This document shows positions 1 through 9,261 of a DNA stretch of 64,000 bases, in pieces. The position numbers were made by a program, and so were the translations under genes. Below the pieces are notes generated by a model, which was not told the origin of the DNA, ran no database searches, and saw nothing but the letters and a program-made list of their open reading frames with translations. The stretch spans positions 1 to 64,000 of the forward strand of contig JBNLBS010000002.1 in assembly GCA_050303415.1 (NCBI GenBank), given 5' to 3'. Positions within the stretch are counted from its first letter, which is position 1. Every line of letters begins with the position of its first letter. Source of the DNA: JBNLBS01 sp050303415 (lineage in GTDB: Bacteria > Pseudomonadota > Gammaproteobacteria > Methylococcales > Methylomonadaceae).

Positions 1-160
1 CAAAACAATCGGCCCTACGGCTATCGGGGACTAAAAATCTTCACTTCGCAGAGCTCCGTTTCCAAGATTTTCAGCGTAAGAAACCAGTACAGAACTTTTG
101 ATTGATCAGCATTCCTAAAGAAATAGGTTCAGATCTTTAACGGCTAAGCTGGATTTTGAT

Positions 161-236
161 TGGTGGGTGGTACAGGGATCGAACCTGTGACCCTCGCCTT
201 GTAAGGGCGATGCTCTCCCAGCTGAGCTAACCACCC
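161..236 (-). tRNA. tRNA-Val (anticodon TAC)
   Basis: Read on the minus strand, this 76-nt segment folds as a complete cloverleaf. The acceptor arm GGGTGGT pairs with ACCACCC, the D arm contains AGCTCAGCTGGGAGAGC, the anticodon loop is CTTACAA (anticodon TAC, reading GUA valine codons), and the T arm contains GGTTCGATCC. The 3' CCA is encoded. No other tRNA is seen next to it, so it looks like a single-gene transcription unit. Confidence 0.97.
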
Positions 237-350
237 CCAAGAGATGGCGGCATTTTAAAGAAGCTGATATATTAAATCAAGTTTTTATTTCTTACAAAAC
301 GTAGGTCGGCTCCCACACAGAGGCCGGTTGACCAAGTGAAAGAAAAACAA

Positions 351-1229
351 TCAGCTGTCGTTTTTCAAACCTGTAAGCCCAAATTTTTCTTCCAATTCAA
401 TATGTTTGTCCATATTAATGACCTGCTTGAAATCTTCAAACGACAAGTCTTTGTTAATGTGTTCGGTTGAGCCGTCTTTTTTCAATGTTTCAAAACAATG
501 TATCGTGGCTTGGGTGGCGGAAAACAGGCCGGACAAAGCAAAGGCGACCAGTTTATAGCCCATTTCTTCCAGTTCCTGCACTGACAGGTTGGGCGTTTTG
601 CCGCCTTCGATAATGTTGGCAAATAAAGGTACCCCGTTAAAATGTTGGGCGATTTGTTTGAGTTCGTCTCTGGATTGCGGGGCCTCTATAAACAGAACAT
701 CGGCACCGGCTTGCAGATATTGTTCGCCTCTTGCAATAGCTCCGCTTAAGCCTTCAATGGCTCGGGCATCGGTTCGACCGACAATGACCAGACCGGAATC
801 GCCTCTGGCATAGACCGCAGCTTTAATTTTTTCCACCTGCTCTGCCACTGGAATAATGGCTTTACCGTCAAAATGACCACATTTTTTCGGCCATTGCTGA
901 TCCTCCAGGATAATTCCGGCAACACTGGAATTAGCAATCTCCTCCACGGTTCGAATCACATTAAGCGGGTTACCGTAGCCGGTATCCATATCGGCAATTA
1001 ACGGAATGGATACGCTGTCGGCGATACGCTTTGCTGCATCAGTCATTTCGCTTGCAGTCAGGTAGCCAAAATCCGGCTTACCCAGTAATGAGGCGGCAAT
1101 ACCAAAACCACTGGAAAAGATAAAATTAAAACCTGCCCGTTCTGCCGCCATGGCACCGATGCAATCATAAACAGCAGGAGCCGAGTAAATTCCCGGTTGA
1201 TTGATCATGCTACGCAGTATATTTTTCAT
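351..1229 (-). CDS. Isocitrate lyase/PEP mutase family protein
   Basis: This 292-residue single-domain protein belongs to the PEP mutase/isocitrate lyase TIM-barrel superfamily. Visible signatures are the Mg-binding acidic stretch ADMDTGYG (residues 79-86), the ED pair at 109-110, and the catalytic-loop motif KKCGH at 115-119 typical of lyases. Known relatives of this length are 2-methylisocitrate lyase, dimethylmalate lyase, oxaloacetate decarboxylase and carboxyphosphonoenolpyruvate mutase. The KKCGH loop favours C-C bond cleavage of a 2- or 3-carboxylate, but the sequence alone does not settle the substrate. No prpC or prpD lies nearby, so a methylcitrate-cycle role has no support from context. 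It appears to be transcribed alone, toward the tRNA. Confidence 0.85.
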   Translation of the reverse strand: MKNILRSMINQPGIYSAPAVYDCIGAMAAERAGFNFIFSSGFGIAASLLGKPDFGYLTASEMTDAAKRIADSVSIPLIADMDTGYGNPLNVIRTVEEIANSSVAGIILEDQQWPKKCGHFDGKAIIPVAEQVEKIKAAVYARGDSGLVIVGRTDARAIEGLSGAIARGEQYLQAGADVLFIEAPQSRDELKQIAQHFNGVPLFANIIEGGKTPNLSVQELEEMGYKLVAFALSGLFSATQATIHCFETLKKDGSTEHINKDLSFEDFKQVINMDKHIELEEKFGLTGLKNDS

Positions 1230-1319
1230 AACTTTGCTTCAGGGCTGAAATATGTGAATTTGAGAACTATTATAGCCGCCCTTGGCTTTACTATTTTGCT
1301 TTTTCTACGACACAAAACC

Positions 1320-1862
1320 TTATCCATCTAAGTCATCGTCAAATAATTCCGGCTCCACCAGCGCAAACAATTCCATCACTTCCGATTTATCCATTGCTTC
1401 AGCCATCAGTTGTAATTCATCATCCATATTGCCCGGCCTGATAAACCCTTCGGGGCGGGAGCTGTAAAACTGCAACCATGCAACTGCAACCAACATTGAT
1501 AGCGTAGCCCCCGTTGTTACCAGACGGCTAGGTGTTAACAGAGTGTTAAAAGTCTTTTTCAACCTTTGTACATAACCGTCTGCTAATTGTGCATAACTTA
1601 TACTTTGTTTGTCCGGCCCGGGTTCATTTTCCGGCAAATTCATTAATATTTTCTGATGCAACTGCTGGGCATCGGTCTGTTCAATTTCTGAAAACAGAGC
1701 TTCCAGCTGCTTATCCAGTTGTTGTTCCTGTTCCAGCAGTGCCTGCAATTCGGGTTCGGTCAATATTTGCTGTAGCACATAAGAACGCTCATCAACCGGC
1801 CAAAGTTTTGGGTTGGCACCATAGCTGATAAGAATTTGTTTTGCTCGCTGCATTGTAACCAT
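1320..1862 (-). CDS. Probable anti-sigma factor, single-pass membrane protein
   Basis: This 180-residue protein begins 3 nt after the ECF sigma factor stop codon, so the two are translationally coupled. It has a cytoplasmic helical N-terminal part with the phrase GANPKLWPVDER (about residues 15-26), a Gln/Glu-rich coiled segment, one hydrophobic segment at about residues 115-137, and a short acidic C-terminal tail outside. That architecture and position are typical of anti-sigma factors lacking a zinc motif (no HxxxCxxC is seen). It would hold the sigma factor at the membrane until a signal arrives. Identification rests on context and topology rather than a strong family motif. Confidence 0.7.
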   Translation of the reverse strand: MVTMQRAKQILISYGANPKLWPVDERSYVLQQILTEPELQALLEQEQQLDKQLEALFSEIEQTDAQQLHQKILMNLPENEPGPDKQSISYAQLADGYVQRLKKTFNTLLTPSRLVTTGATLSMLVAVAWLQFYSSRPEGFIRPGNMDDELQLMAEAMDKSEVMELFALVEPELFDDDLDG

Positions 1863-1865
1863 GAG

Positions 1866-2390
1866 TTAACCTTTTAACTTTTGCCTGAGTGTACGACGTC
1901 CTCTGGCTAATAAAGATTCCAGGGCATCCACACTGATATTCATCACTTTTGCCGCTTCAATATTATTTAATCCGTTATAGGCGCATAAAGTAATTGCGCT
2001 ACGCTGCCTTTCCGGCAAGGATGTTAACGTTTGTATCTTTTGCTTAAATTCGGCCTGTTCTGTCAACAATTGTTCGTCTGTTTTTTGCGGATCGACAATG
2101 TTTAATACCTGCTCGTCCAATGGCTGCATTTCATGTTTGCGCAGTTGGTCTATGCACAGGTTATAACTGACACGTAATATCCATGTTTTAGCCGAGTAGC
2201 CTTGATCTTTCCATTCCGGTGCCTTATTCCATAGGCGGAGGAAAGCCTCCTGAGTAATATCTTCGGCCTCCTGCGGTAAATATTGTTTATTAAAATTGAG
2301 CACCGCCGGTAAATGGCGGTGCATCAACTCTGCAAAGGCCTGTTTATCGCCCTTTGCAATTTTTACCATCAACTCGTTATCGTCCGGCAT
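1866..2390 (-). CDS. ECF RNA polymerase sigma factor (sigma-70 family)
   Basis: This 174-residue protein has the two-domain layout of extracytoplasmic-function sigma factors. Region 2 contains EDITQEAFLRLW followed by a W-rich -10-reading stretch (KTWILRVSYNLCIDQLRK). Region 4 contains LPERQRSAITL and a helix-turn-helix (NNIEAAKVMNISVDALESLL), ending in RGRRTLRQKL. Length is normal for the family. It sits between an EF-hand protein upstream (28 nt gap) and a probable anti-sigma factor downstream (3 nt gap). All three follow an RND efflux operon in the same direction, so calcium, metal or envelope-stress control of that locus is plausible, though inferred. Confidence 0.92.
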   Translation of the reverse strand: MPDDNELMVKIAKGDKQAFAELMHRHLPAVLNFNKQYLPQEAEDITQEAFLRLWNKAPEWKDQGYSAKTWILRVSYNLCIDQLRKHEMQPLDEQVLNIVDPQKTDEQLLTEQAEFKQKIQTLTSLPERQRSAITLCAYNGLNNIEAAKVMNISVDALESLLARGRRTLRQKLKG

Positions 2391-2417
2391 GGTGCCATAC
2401 CTTGATAGGTGTAGACT

Positions 2418-2999
2418 CTAACGGTGCTTGCGACGTTGCAGTTCATCACCACTAACGACTTTATCGTTATTGGCGTCCATTTTATTAAACCAACGTTGCG
2501 TCATTTTGCCATGCTCTTCAGGGCTGATCTGACCGTCCTGGTTTTCATCCATTTTTTCTAACAAGCGATGCTTTTTCCTGCTATGCCATGCTATATTTTC
2601 ATCCGCATTGAGCTGGCCATCCTGATTTTTATCCAACTTATTAAAACGCTTTTCTGCACGTTTTTTTGCCTGTTCGATAAATTCCTGTTTACTGACTACA
2701 CCATCCTGGTCGGCATCCATTTTCCGGTGTTTTTGCTGTTGCCAGTTTTTATGCCGCTTAGCTGAATACTGCTTAAATTCTTCCAGACTGACAATAGAAT
2801 CCTGATCGGCATCCATGGTTTGGTAGCGTTCCTTCATCGTTGAAGTAAATTCTTCTTCGGTTACGGCGCCGTCGCCGTTTTTGTCGAACATTGTCAGGAA
2901 ACGATTGCCTTTGCCGGGCCGCCCGCCATCCTGCTCTGCCATTACCGTCTGGGTGCACAGCAGTGATACAACTGCAAATACAATGTAAAATTTGTTCAT
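2418..2999 (-). CDS. Secreted EF-hand protein with six calcium-binding loops
   Basis: This 193-residue protein has an N-terminal signal peptide (hydrophobic to about residue 21, cleavage likely after VMA). The rest is a chain of six EF-hand-like loops: DKNGDGAVTEEE, DADQDSIVSLEE, DADQDGVVSKQE, DKNQDGQLNADE, DENQDGQISPEE and DANNDKVVSGDE. The first, third, fourth and fifth keep the full DxDxDG pattern, while the second and sixth have S or K in place of Gly. The linkers are Lys/Arg-rich. It should bind several Ca2+ ions in the periplasm. It lies between the RND pump (60 nt upstream) and an ECF sigma/anti-sigma pair, and may be a periplasmic sensor or buffer for that system. Confidence 0.88.
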   Translation of the reverse strand: MNKFYIVFAVVSLLCTQTVMAEQDGGRPGKGNRFLTMFDKNGDGAVTEEEFTSTMKERYQTMDADQDSIVSLEEFKQYSAKRHKNWQQQKHRKMDADQDGVVSKQEFIEQAKKRAEKRFNKLDKNQDGQLNADENIAWHSRKKHRLLEKMDENQDGQISPEEHGKMTQRWFNKMDANNDKVVSGDELQRRKHR

Positions 3000-3059
3000 C
3001 GTTTATCTCCGATTTAATTGGTTATCTTCCAGCGCTGTTAAATTAATAACGGTTAGGCT

Positions 3060-6000
3060 TTAAAAATCCGTCGCTTTAGCACCGATGTTTTTAGCCAAAT
3101 TACGTAAATCTTCCAGAATCACACACAATGCAGGAACTAAAACCAGGGTAACCACGGTCGTAAAAAGAATCCCAAAACCCAGTGATACTGCCATCGGAAT
3201 CAGAAACTGTGCCTGAGTGTCCTGCTCAAAAATCAATGGCATCAAACCGGCAAAGGTCGTCAGCGAGGTCAATAAAATGGCTCTAAACCGGCTGGTGCCT
3301 GCTTCAATAATAGCCTCGGCTACGTTTTTACCCCGCTTAAGCAATTGATTAAAACGGTCAATCAATACCAGGCTGTCATTCACCACCACCCCGGATAAAG
3401 CCAGCATACCGAGTATGCTGTTAATGCTGAGGTTCATGCCCATAATCAGGTGCCCCAATATTGCGCCCACCAGACCGAACGGTATCACCATCATCACAAC
3501 AAACGGTTGCAGATAAGAGGCAAAAGGAATAGCCAACAAAGCATAAACGACTACCAGCATAAACAGCATACCGAACATCAAACTGGAAAAAGACTCATCC
3601 TGTTCTTTGGCTTCACCGGCAAAACTGTAGCGTACATCGGGGTAACTGGGAGCCAGTTCCTGCAAAAACCGGTTTATCTCAAATTTTATGTCATTGATAT
3701 TGCCTTTGGCTTTATTGACATCGGCAGTAATATTAAACGTACGTCTTCGGTCTATACGCCTGATTACCGAGGAACCGCGAACGGGAACCAGCTCAGCGAC
3801 ATCGGTAAACGGTACTTCCACCCCGGCGGGGGTTCGAATATACATGGTTTCAAGATTGTTCAGGGAATGCCGCTCTGACAACGGGTAACGCAACATGACT
3901 TTTAATTCTTCACGGTTTCGCTGAATACGCTGAACCTCCAGGCCATAAAATGCCTGACGCACCTGACTGGCAAGATCAGCCAATGTTAAACCCAAAAATT
4001 TGGCCTGTGATTTTATGTTCAGGCTTAGCTCCTGTTTCCCGCCTTGGAAATTATCGTTTACATCGAATACTTCGGCAAAGTTCTGTAAGCGTAATTTGAT
4101 TTGTTCGGCAAAGGCTTTTAATTGAGTTAAATCATTAGACTGTATTTGAATATCGATCGGACTTCCGCCGTGACCGATTTCAGCCTTATAGTTTAAATCC
4201 TCGGCACCGGGAATCACGCCTATCTGTTCTCGCCATTCTTTAACCAGACGAGTGACGCTAATATTCGGCACCCGGGTTTCAGGCGGCTCGACCTCGAACA
4301 TAACCCGTCCTTCCTGTGGTTGCGGGTTACCTCCGCGATCCGACTGACCGGTAACGGAATACACGGCTTTAATAATACTTTTGCCGCTGGCTTTATCCGT
4401 GTAACGCTGCTGTAAAGAGTGAGCCGCCTCGGCAATCTGTCGGGTATAACGGTCGGTCAGTTCATAAGGGGTACCAACCGGCATGGTTAGAGTGGCGCGT
4501 GCAACCTCAGTTTCAATACGGGGGAAGAAGGTAAACCCTATGCGACCGCCGGCCACCAGGCTTAAAATAATCAGGCAGCCGGCTATAAACACAGCGGCAG
4601 TTAAATAACTCTGTCTCACCGCCTGGTGCATAAACGGTCGATAATAAGTGTTAATAAAATGCTGTAATATATCGCTACACTGATTTTGCAGTTTTTCCAG
4701 CCAGTTGTTTTGCGGGCTACGACTGATAGGCTTACAACGTTTAAGATGAGCCGGTAAAATCAGTTTGGTTTCCACCAATGAAAACAGTAAGGCCGGGATC
4801 ACAATCAGGGCTATATAGGCAAACATCTGTCCCCGTCGCCCTTCAATACTCAACATCGGTACAAATGCAGCCACCGTGGTCAATACACCAAACGTGACCG
4901 GTGCAGCGACTTCTTTAACCCCTGCAATCGTCGCTTCGACACTGTCTTCGACCTTTAACAGCAGATGCCGGTATATATTCTCTCCAGTAACGATTGCATC
5001 ATCGACGACTATCCCCAATACCATAATAAAAGCAAAAGTCGTTTGGGTATTGATGGTTACCCCCAAACTCGGCATCAATGCCAATACCCCCAGAAAACTG
5101 ACCGGAATACCGATACAAACCCATAACGCAACAGATAATCTGAGAAAAACAGTCAATAATATAAAGACCAGAATACCGCCCTGCACTGCACTGGTTAGCA
5201 AGGTACTGATTCGGCTCTTAATGATTTTAGAGCGATCACGCCAATAACTGATGTCAATATTGGGCGGGAAGCGTTCGCGGGCTTCTAATAGATATTGTTT
5301 AACGTTGTCGGCAATGGCAATGGCATTTTCACTGCCGACACGGGTGATATCGATCATTACCGCCGGTTTTCCCTGGTACACGGAAGCCAGATTGCCTTCC
5401 ATAAAACCGTTAGTTACGTTGGCAATATCGCCCAGGGTCAAACGTAACCCCTGTGACCCGCTACGAATCACAATATTCTCAAAATCCGCCTGATTATAGG
5501 CCTGACCATGAGATGACAACAATATATCGCCACCTCGGCTTTTAATGGTACCGGCCGATACATTCAGCGAACTGCGGTTTATGGCCCGGGCAATTTCCTC
5601 GAAGGTCAAACCATAGCGTTTTAACTGCTGCTCGGAAACTTCAATGGCGATTTCATAAGGGCGCACACCTTTTAATTCCACTTGCGAAATGCCATCAATA
5701 GACGCAATATCGTCCCTGACCTTTTCACCTATCCGGCGTAAATCGATTTCGCTCATATCCGCCGAAACCACCACGCTGATCACATCGAAGTTGCGTTGTA
5801 CGATTTTTATATCGGGCCGTTCTATTTGTTCCGGAAAGTTGTTGATACTGTCAATACGGGTTTTCAAATTATCCATGACCTCCCGGGTATCGTAACCCCG
5901 GGCGATTTCCACATCGACCGTCGACGTGCCTTCAACCGCGGTAGAGACAATTTCCTTAATGCCCTGTAAGTCATGAATGGCCTCTTCAACCCGGACCACT

Positions 6001-6191
6001 ATCTCACGCTCCATCTCCTCGGGTGTTGCTCCGGGGTTGGCAATACGGATATTGACCACATCGTATTCATATTGAGGCAATATCTCCATCGGTATATTGG
6101 GCAAGGCGACACAGCCGGCAAGAATAATCAGCGCCATCAGTAAATTTGCCGCCACATCATTATAGGTAAACCAGCGAATCAAACCATTCAC
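3060..6191 (-). CDS. Efflux RND transporter permease subunit (inner membrane)
   Basis: This 1043-residue proton-driven pump belongs to the RND superfamily. It shows the usual repeated architecture: TM1 near residues 10-32, a large periplasmic loop, a cluster of TM segments (about 330-480), a second TM at about 530, a second periplasmic loop, and a C-terminal TM cluster (about 865-1030). The proton-relay motif GIVVDDAIVTGEN lies in TM4 with adjacent aspartates. It overlaps the adaptor gene by 4 nt and is followed by the EF-hand gene. Sequence style (drug/solvent HAE type, no heavy-metal methionine clusters) favours organic substrates, but the real substrate cannot be read from the sequence. 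Confidence 0.93.
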   Translation of the reverse strand: MNGLIRWFTYNDVAANLLMALIILAGCVALPNIPMEILPQYEYDVVNIRIANPGATPEEMEREIVVRVEEAIHDLQGIKEIVSTAVEGTSTVDVEIARGYDTREVMDNLKTRIDSINNFPEQIERPDIKIVQRNFDVISVVVSADMSEIDLRRIGEKVRDDIASIDGISQVELKGVRPYEIAIEVSEQQLKRYGLTFEEIARAINRSSLNVSAGTIKSRGGDILLSSHGQAYNQADFENIVIRSGSQGLRLTLGDIANVTNGFMEGNLASVYQGKPAVMIDITRVGSENAIAIADNVKQYLLEARERFPPNIDISYWRDRSKIIKSRISTLLTSAVQGGILVFILLTVFLRLSVALWVCIGIPVSFLGVLALMPSLGVTINTQTTFAFIMVLGIVVDDAIVTGENIYRHLLLKVEDSVEATIAGVKEVAAPVTFGVLTTVAAFVPMLSIEGRRGQMFAYIALIVIPALLFSLVETKLILPAHLKRCKPISRSPQNNWLEKLQNQCSDILQHFINTYYRPFMHQAVRQSYLTAAVFIAGCLIILSLVAGGRIGFTFFPRIETEVARATLTMPVGTPYELTDRYTRQIAEAAHSLQQRYTDKASGKSIIKAVYSVTGQSDRGGNPQPQEGRVMFEVEPPETRVPNISVTRLVKEWREQIGVIPGAEDLNYKAEIGHGGSPIDIQIQSNDLTQLKAFAEQIKLRLQNFAEVFDVNDNFQGGKQELSLNIKSQAKFLGLTLADLASQVRQAFYGLEVQRIQRNREELKVMLRYPLSERHSLNNLETMYIRTPAGVEVPFTDVAELVPVRGSSVIRRIDRRRTFNITADVNKAKGNINDIKFEINRFLQELAPSYPDVRYSFAGEAKEQDESFSSLMFGMLFMLVVVYALLAIPFASYLQPFVVMMVIPFGLVGAILGHLIMGMNLSINSILGMLALSGVVVNDSLVLIDRFNQLLKRGKNVAEAIIEAGTSRFRAILLTSLTTFAGLMPLIFEQDTQAQFLIPMAVSLGFGILFTTVVTLVLVPALCVILEDLRNLAKNIGAKATDF

Positions 6192-7390
6192 GGCTGTTTC
6201 GCCCCTTGTCCGGCAAAAACCGGCTGTCCATTATACAAAGCATGAACCGGCATGGCATTGCTTGCATACTGAATCGGTGTCACCGCCAGCCACTCGCCTT
6301 CCTTCAAACCGGTTTTAATAACGACATTATCGCTATCACGCCAGATAATATCAGCCGGACGAAGATTCAGGCGGCTTTGACTATCGACTACCATCAACAT
6401 GTTCTGATCCCTTAAGGCTGCTCGCGGGACGACATACACCTGGGCTAACAACTTACCCTTGATACGGGCCTCAACATACTGCCCCACTTTTAATGGCGGC
6501 TTATCGTCCTCGGTTTTGCCATAGGGATTATCCACCTGCGCCACCAGCGACAATTGACGATTACGTGTGTCGTATGCACCTTCAGCCCGAACAATACGCC
6601 CCTGCCAATGATAAACATGCTGCCCCATCATCGCGCTTAAACGGACTTCCGGCATAATCAGATTTTGTTGATTCTGACCGCGATATAATTCCGGCACCTC
6701 GATATATTGCAATTGCTCATCACTTAACGGCAAACGAATTTCCGCATAATCAACCGCATAGATTTTTGCCAAAACTGTGCCGGTTGTAACATATTGCCCG
6801 ACATCAACCTGCTGTTCCAATATACGCCCAGCATACGGTGCTTTAATCCGTGTTCTTTGCAGATCCAGCCGGGCCTGATGCAATAATGCCTCGGCTGAGG
6901 CCAATGCCGCCCTGGCGCCGGCCAGCTGAGGCTTGCGCAGGACTAAATCCGACGGCAGCCCGCCCTGGCCGAGACGACGCCAGTTTTTTTTCGCCTGTTC
7001 GGCTTTGGCCTTTTCTTCGGCCACAACAAGCTGCATCTCGGCGACCTTACTTTGTGCCACCGTCAGCGCAATCTGATAATTACTGGGGTCAATCCGTACT
7101 AATTCCTGTCCGGCTTCAAAAAAAGCCCCCTCCCGAAACTGCGGCGAAATGGAAACAATCTTTCCTGCCACTTCCGGGATTAAAGTACTTTCGGTTCTGG
7201 GCGTCACCGTACCCTGTGAATTGACCCAGACCTGGAAATCTGTTTTTTCAACAGGAACGACCTCAACAATGATAACTAAGGATGAAGATGCTTTACGCTC
7301 TGGTTTGTTCTTGCTTTTGATGATGACGTAGCTGATAACTATGGCCGTTATCAGCACTAAAACGGGCAGAATAAGTTTTAAACTCTTCAC
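6188..7390 (-). CDS. Efflux RND transporter periplasmic adaptor subunit
   Basis: This is a 400-residue membrane-fusion protein. An N-terminal anchor (about residues 7-26) precedes a barrel-sandwich (lipoyl-like) domain split by an alpha-helical hairpin of about 80 residues. The second lipoyl half reads RIKAPYAGRILEQQVDVGQ, and beta-barrel and membrane-proximal domains follow. It bridges the inner-membrane pump to the outer-membrane factor. It starts 14 nt after the outer-membrane factor stop and overlaps the pump start by 4 nt, so outer-membrane factor, adaptor and pump form one operon in that order. Confidence 0.92.
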   Translation of the reverse strand: MKSLKLILPVLVLITAIVISYVIIKSKNKPERKASSSLVIIVEVVPVEKTDFQVWVNSQGTVTPRTESTLIPEVAGKIVSISPQFREGAFFEAGQELVRIDPSNYQIALTVAQSKVAEMQLVVAEEKAKAEQAKKNWRRLGQGGLPSDLVLRKPQLAGARAALASAEALLHQARLDLQRTRIKAPYAGRILEQQVDVGQYVTTGTVLAKIYAVDYAEIRLPLSDEQLQYIEVPELYRGQNQQNLIMPEVRLSAMMGQHVYHWQGRIVRAEGAYDTRNRQLSLVAQVDNPYGKTEDDKPPLKVGQYVEARIKGKLLAQVYVVPRAALRDQNMLMVVDSQSRLNLRPADIIWRDSDNVVIKTGLKEGEWLAVTPIQYASNAMPVHALYNGQPVFAGQGAKQP

Positions 7391-7404
7391 GTGACAGACC
7401 TTGT

Positions 7405-8841
7405 CTAGTTAAACAGATTAAAGAAAAAACTATCGTTTGCCGACGGCTTGGCAACCGTTGCTGAAGCTTTAATGTCTCCACCCAGCGCCAAATGCAAGGC
7501 AATTCGATTTAATAAACGCTGACTGGAAACCAGCAATAAACTGCTCTGCGCATCGTAAGAACGGCGCTGAGCCTCCAATAACGTAATCATGTCTATCAGG
7601 CCGGAACTGTACTCCTCCAGTGCCAGATGCTCGGCCTCGATTGACTCCTCTGCCGCAATTTTTAAGGCCTGTTGTTGAAAAGTTAATAACGATTCCGATT
7701 TGATCGTTGTTTCCACCTCATAATAGGCCTGTAAAATGGTTTGTGCATAATTTGCCGCCGCCTCCATCGTTTGAGCATCAGCCTGATTTTTTTGCGCTAT
7801 TAACCGACCGCCTTGAAAAATAGGCTGAGTTAAATTGCCTAAAATATTCCAGATCAACGTATCATAATCGAGAATATCAGCCAGTTGTCCGGCGTTACTG
7901 CCTCCGCTGGCAGAAAAACTGAACGTCGGCAGTAAATTTTTCCAGGCTGCAGTAAAGCGTTGATCAGCGGCAAGTAACCGCTGCTCAGCGGCAACAATAT
8001 CCGGCCTTCTACGCAATAAGGAACTCGGCAAACCGGTACTGATCTGCGTATTTAATTCCGGCAGTTTATCAGTCGTTATCATCTCGGCATCAGGATAGCG
8101 ACCAAGTAAAACTTCCAGACTGCGAACAGCCTTATCAAAGTCTATATGCCGGGCATCATACTGACTTTTGGCAACGGATACATTAGCCCTGGCCAGGCGA
8201 AAATCCAGTGCACTGTATATACCACTGATAAAACCATCCTGAATAATCGCCAGGGTGGCATCAAAAGTATTCACTTTTTTTTCCGCCAGTTGCAGCTGCT
8301 GACTGGCCTCAATGACTTTAATCCAGGCCGAAGCGACCCCCGCCGCCAAGGAAAGCCTCGCTGCCTGATAATCCATTTCGGAGGCGACAAAATCCTGCTC
8401 TGCCGCTTGTGCCTGATTCTGCAATTTACCCCAGACATCCAGCTCCCAACTCAAGGTAAAATCCACACCGAAGGTATTGCTGCGCGGATTGCTGATATTA
8501 AAACCGCTGGTCGAGTTACGTTGCGCTCTGGAACCTCTAACGCCTGCAGATAATTGAGGAAAACGCGCCGCGCCATTAATACGCGCCTGGGCCTGGGACA
8601 TAAAAACGCGCGAGGCCGCCGCCTTCAAATCATAATTATTAGCCAACGCTTCGTCGACTAAGATGTTTAGCCGCGGGTCATTAAAGTCATCCAGCCAGGG
8701 GTGAGGTGGTTCCATCGACAAGTTGTCAATATTGTTCCATTGTTGAGGCAAATCAAACTGTGTTTTTGAAGATTGATAATCCGGAATAATGCCGCAGGAC
8801 ATCAGGGATAGAATACTGACTAAATAAAAAAGCACCCTCAT
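7405..8841 (-). CDS. Outer-membrane efflux lipoprotein, TolC/NodT family
   Basis: This 478-residue outer-membrane factor has a lipoprotein signal with lipobox LMSC (Cys16). The body has two repeats of the TolC fold with long helices rich in Ala, Gln and Leu and conserved pieces such as SWELDVWGKLQNQ, LLRRRPDIVAAEQRL and GLIDMITLLEAQR. It forms the trimeric exit duct for the RND pump encoded just downstream. As the first gene of the run it likely carries the promoter in the 8842-9072 gap, where I see no confident operator. Confidence 0.92.
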   Translation of the reverse strand: MRVLFYLVSILSLMSCGIIPDYQSSKTQFDLPQQWNNIDNLSMEPPHPWLDDFNDPRLNILVDEALANNYDLKAAASRVFMSQAQARINGAARFPQLSAGVRGSRAQRNSTSGFNISNPRSNTFGVDFTLSWELDVWGKLQNQAQAAEQDFVASEMDYQAARLSLAAGVASAWIKVIEASQQLQLAEKKVNTFDATLAIIQDGFISGIYSALDFRLARANVSVAKSQYDARHIDFDKAVRSLEVLLGRYPDAEMITTDKLPELNTQISTGLPSSLLRRRPDIVAAEQRLLAADQRFTAAWKNLLPTFSFSASGGSNAGQLADILDYDTLIWNILGNLTQPIFQGGRLIAQKNQADAQTMEAAANYAQTILQAYYEVETTIKSESLLTFQQQALKIAAEESIEAEHLALEEYSSGLIDMITLLEAQRRSYDAQSSLLLVSSQRLLNRIALHLALGGDIKASATVAKPSANDSFFFNLFN

Positions 8842-9072
8842 GTTGGATTTTGGCCTGGTGATAAAATATGTTAACTATAAAATAATCAAACGTAGCATCG
8901 AACCGATTCCGTCGCTAAAATCCAAATACTACTGTTAAAACGGTACAAAACCGACCCTACGCCGGGAGCAGTTAGCAGCATTAATATGCCAATACGGCGA
9001 TACTCAATCAGTTATTTCTATCTTGCAGTAACGATAATGCAGAGACTACAACCCTTTACTGCTTGATCGAAC
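8842..9072. other. Intergenic region without recognised gene
   Basis: This 231-bp gap lies between the efflux operon start and the small lipoprotein gene. It should contain the promoter for the minus-strand efflux operon (near 8842-8900, AT-rich) and the transcription end of the nudE-lipoprotein pair. I see no open frame with a ribosome site, no RNA gene and no strong hairpin. Confidence 0.5.
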
Positions 9073-9261
9073 TTACAAGGGTATTTCATCAACCGCTTCT
9101 GCTGCGGTATCAATTGCATCATGAGCATCATTACCCACGCCGGGCACGATAGAGACAACAGCTCCGCCCAAACGCATGGGAACGGTAACAACTTTGGTTA
9201 ATAAACAGCCTTGTAACAACAGACAGATCAAAACAGCTAACGGTAATTTAATTGATTTCAT
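9073..9261 (-). CDS. Small lipoprotein (NF038104-like family)
   Basis: This 62-residue lipoprotein precursor has a hydrophobic signal and lipobox LQGC (Cys19), followed by a short mature region (VPMRLGGAVVSIVPGVGNDAHDAIDTAAEAVDEIPL, split here by my reading into a hydrophobic and an acidic half). It resembles the small family that NCBI names NF038104 lipoproteins. Function is unknown. The gene overlaps the end of nudE by 14 nt, suggesting coupled translation. Confidence 0.7.
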   Translation of the reverse strand: MKSIKLPLAVLICLLLQGCLLTKVVTVPMRLGGAVVSIVPGVGNDAHDAIDTAAEAVDEIPL

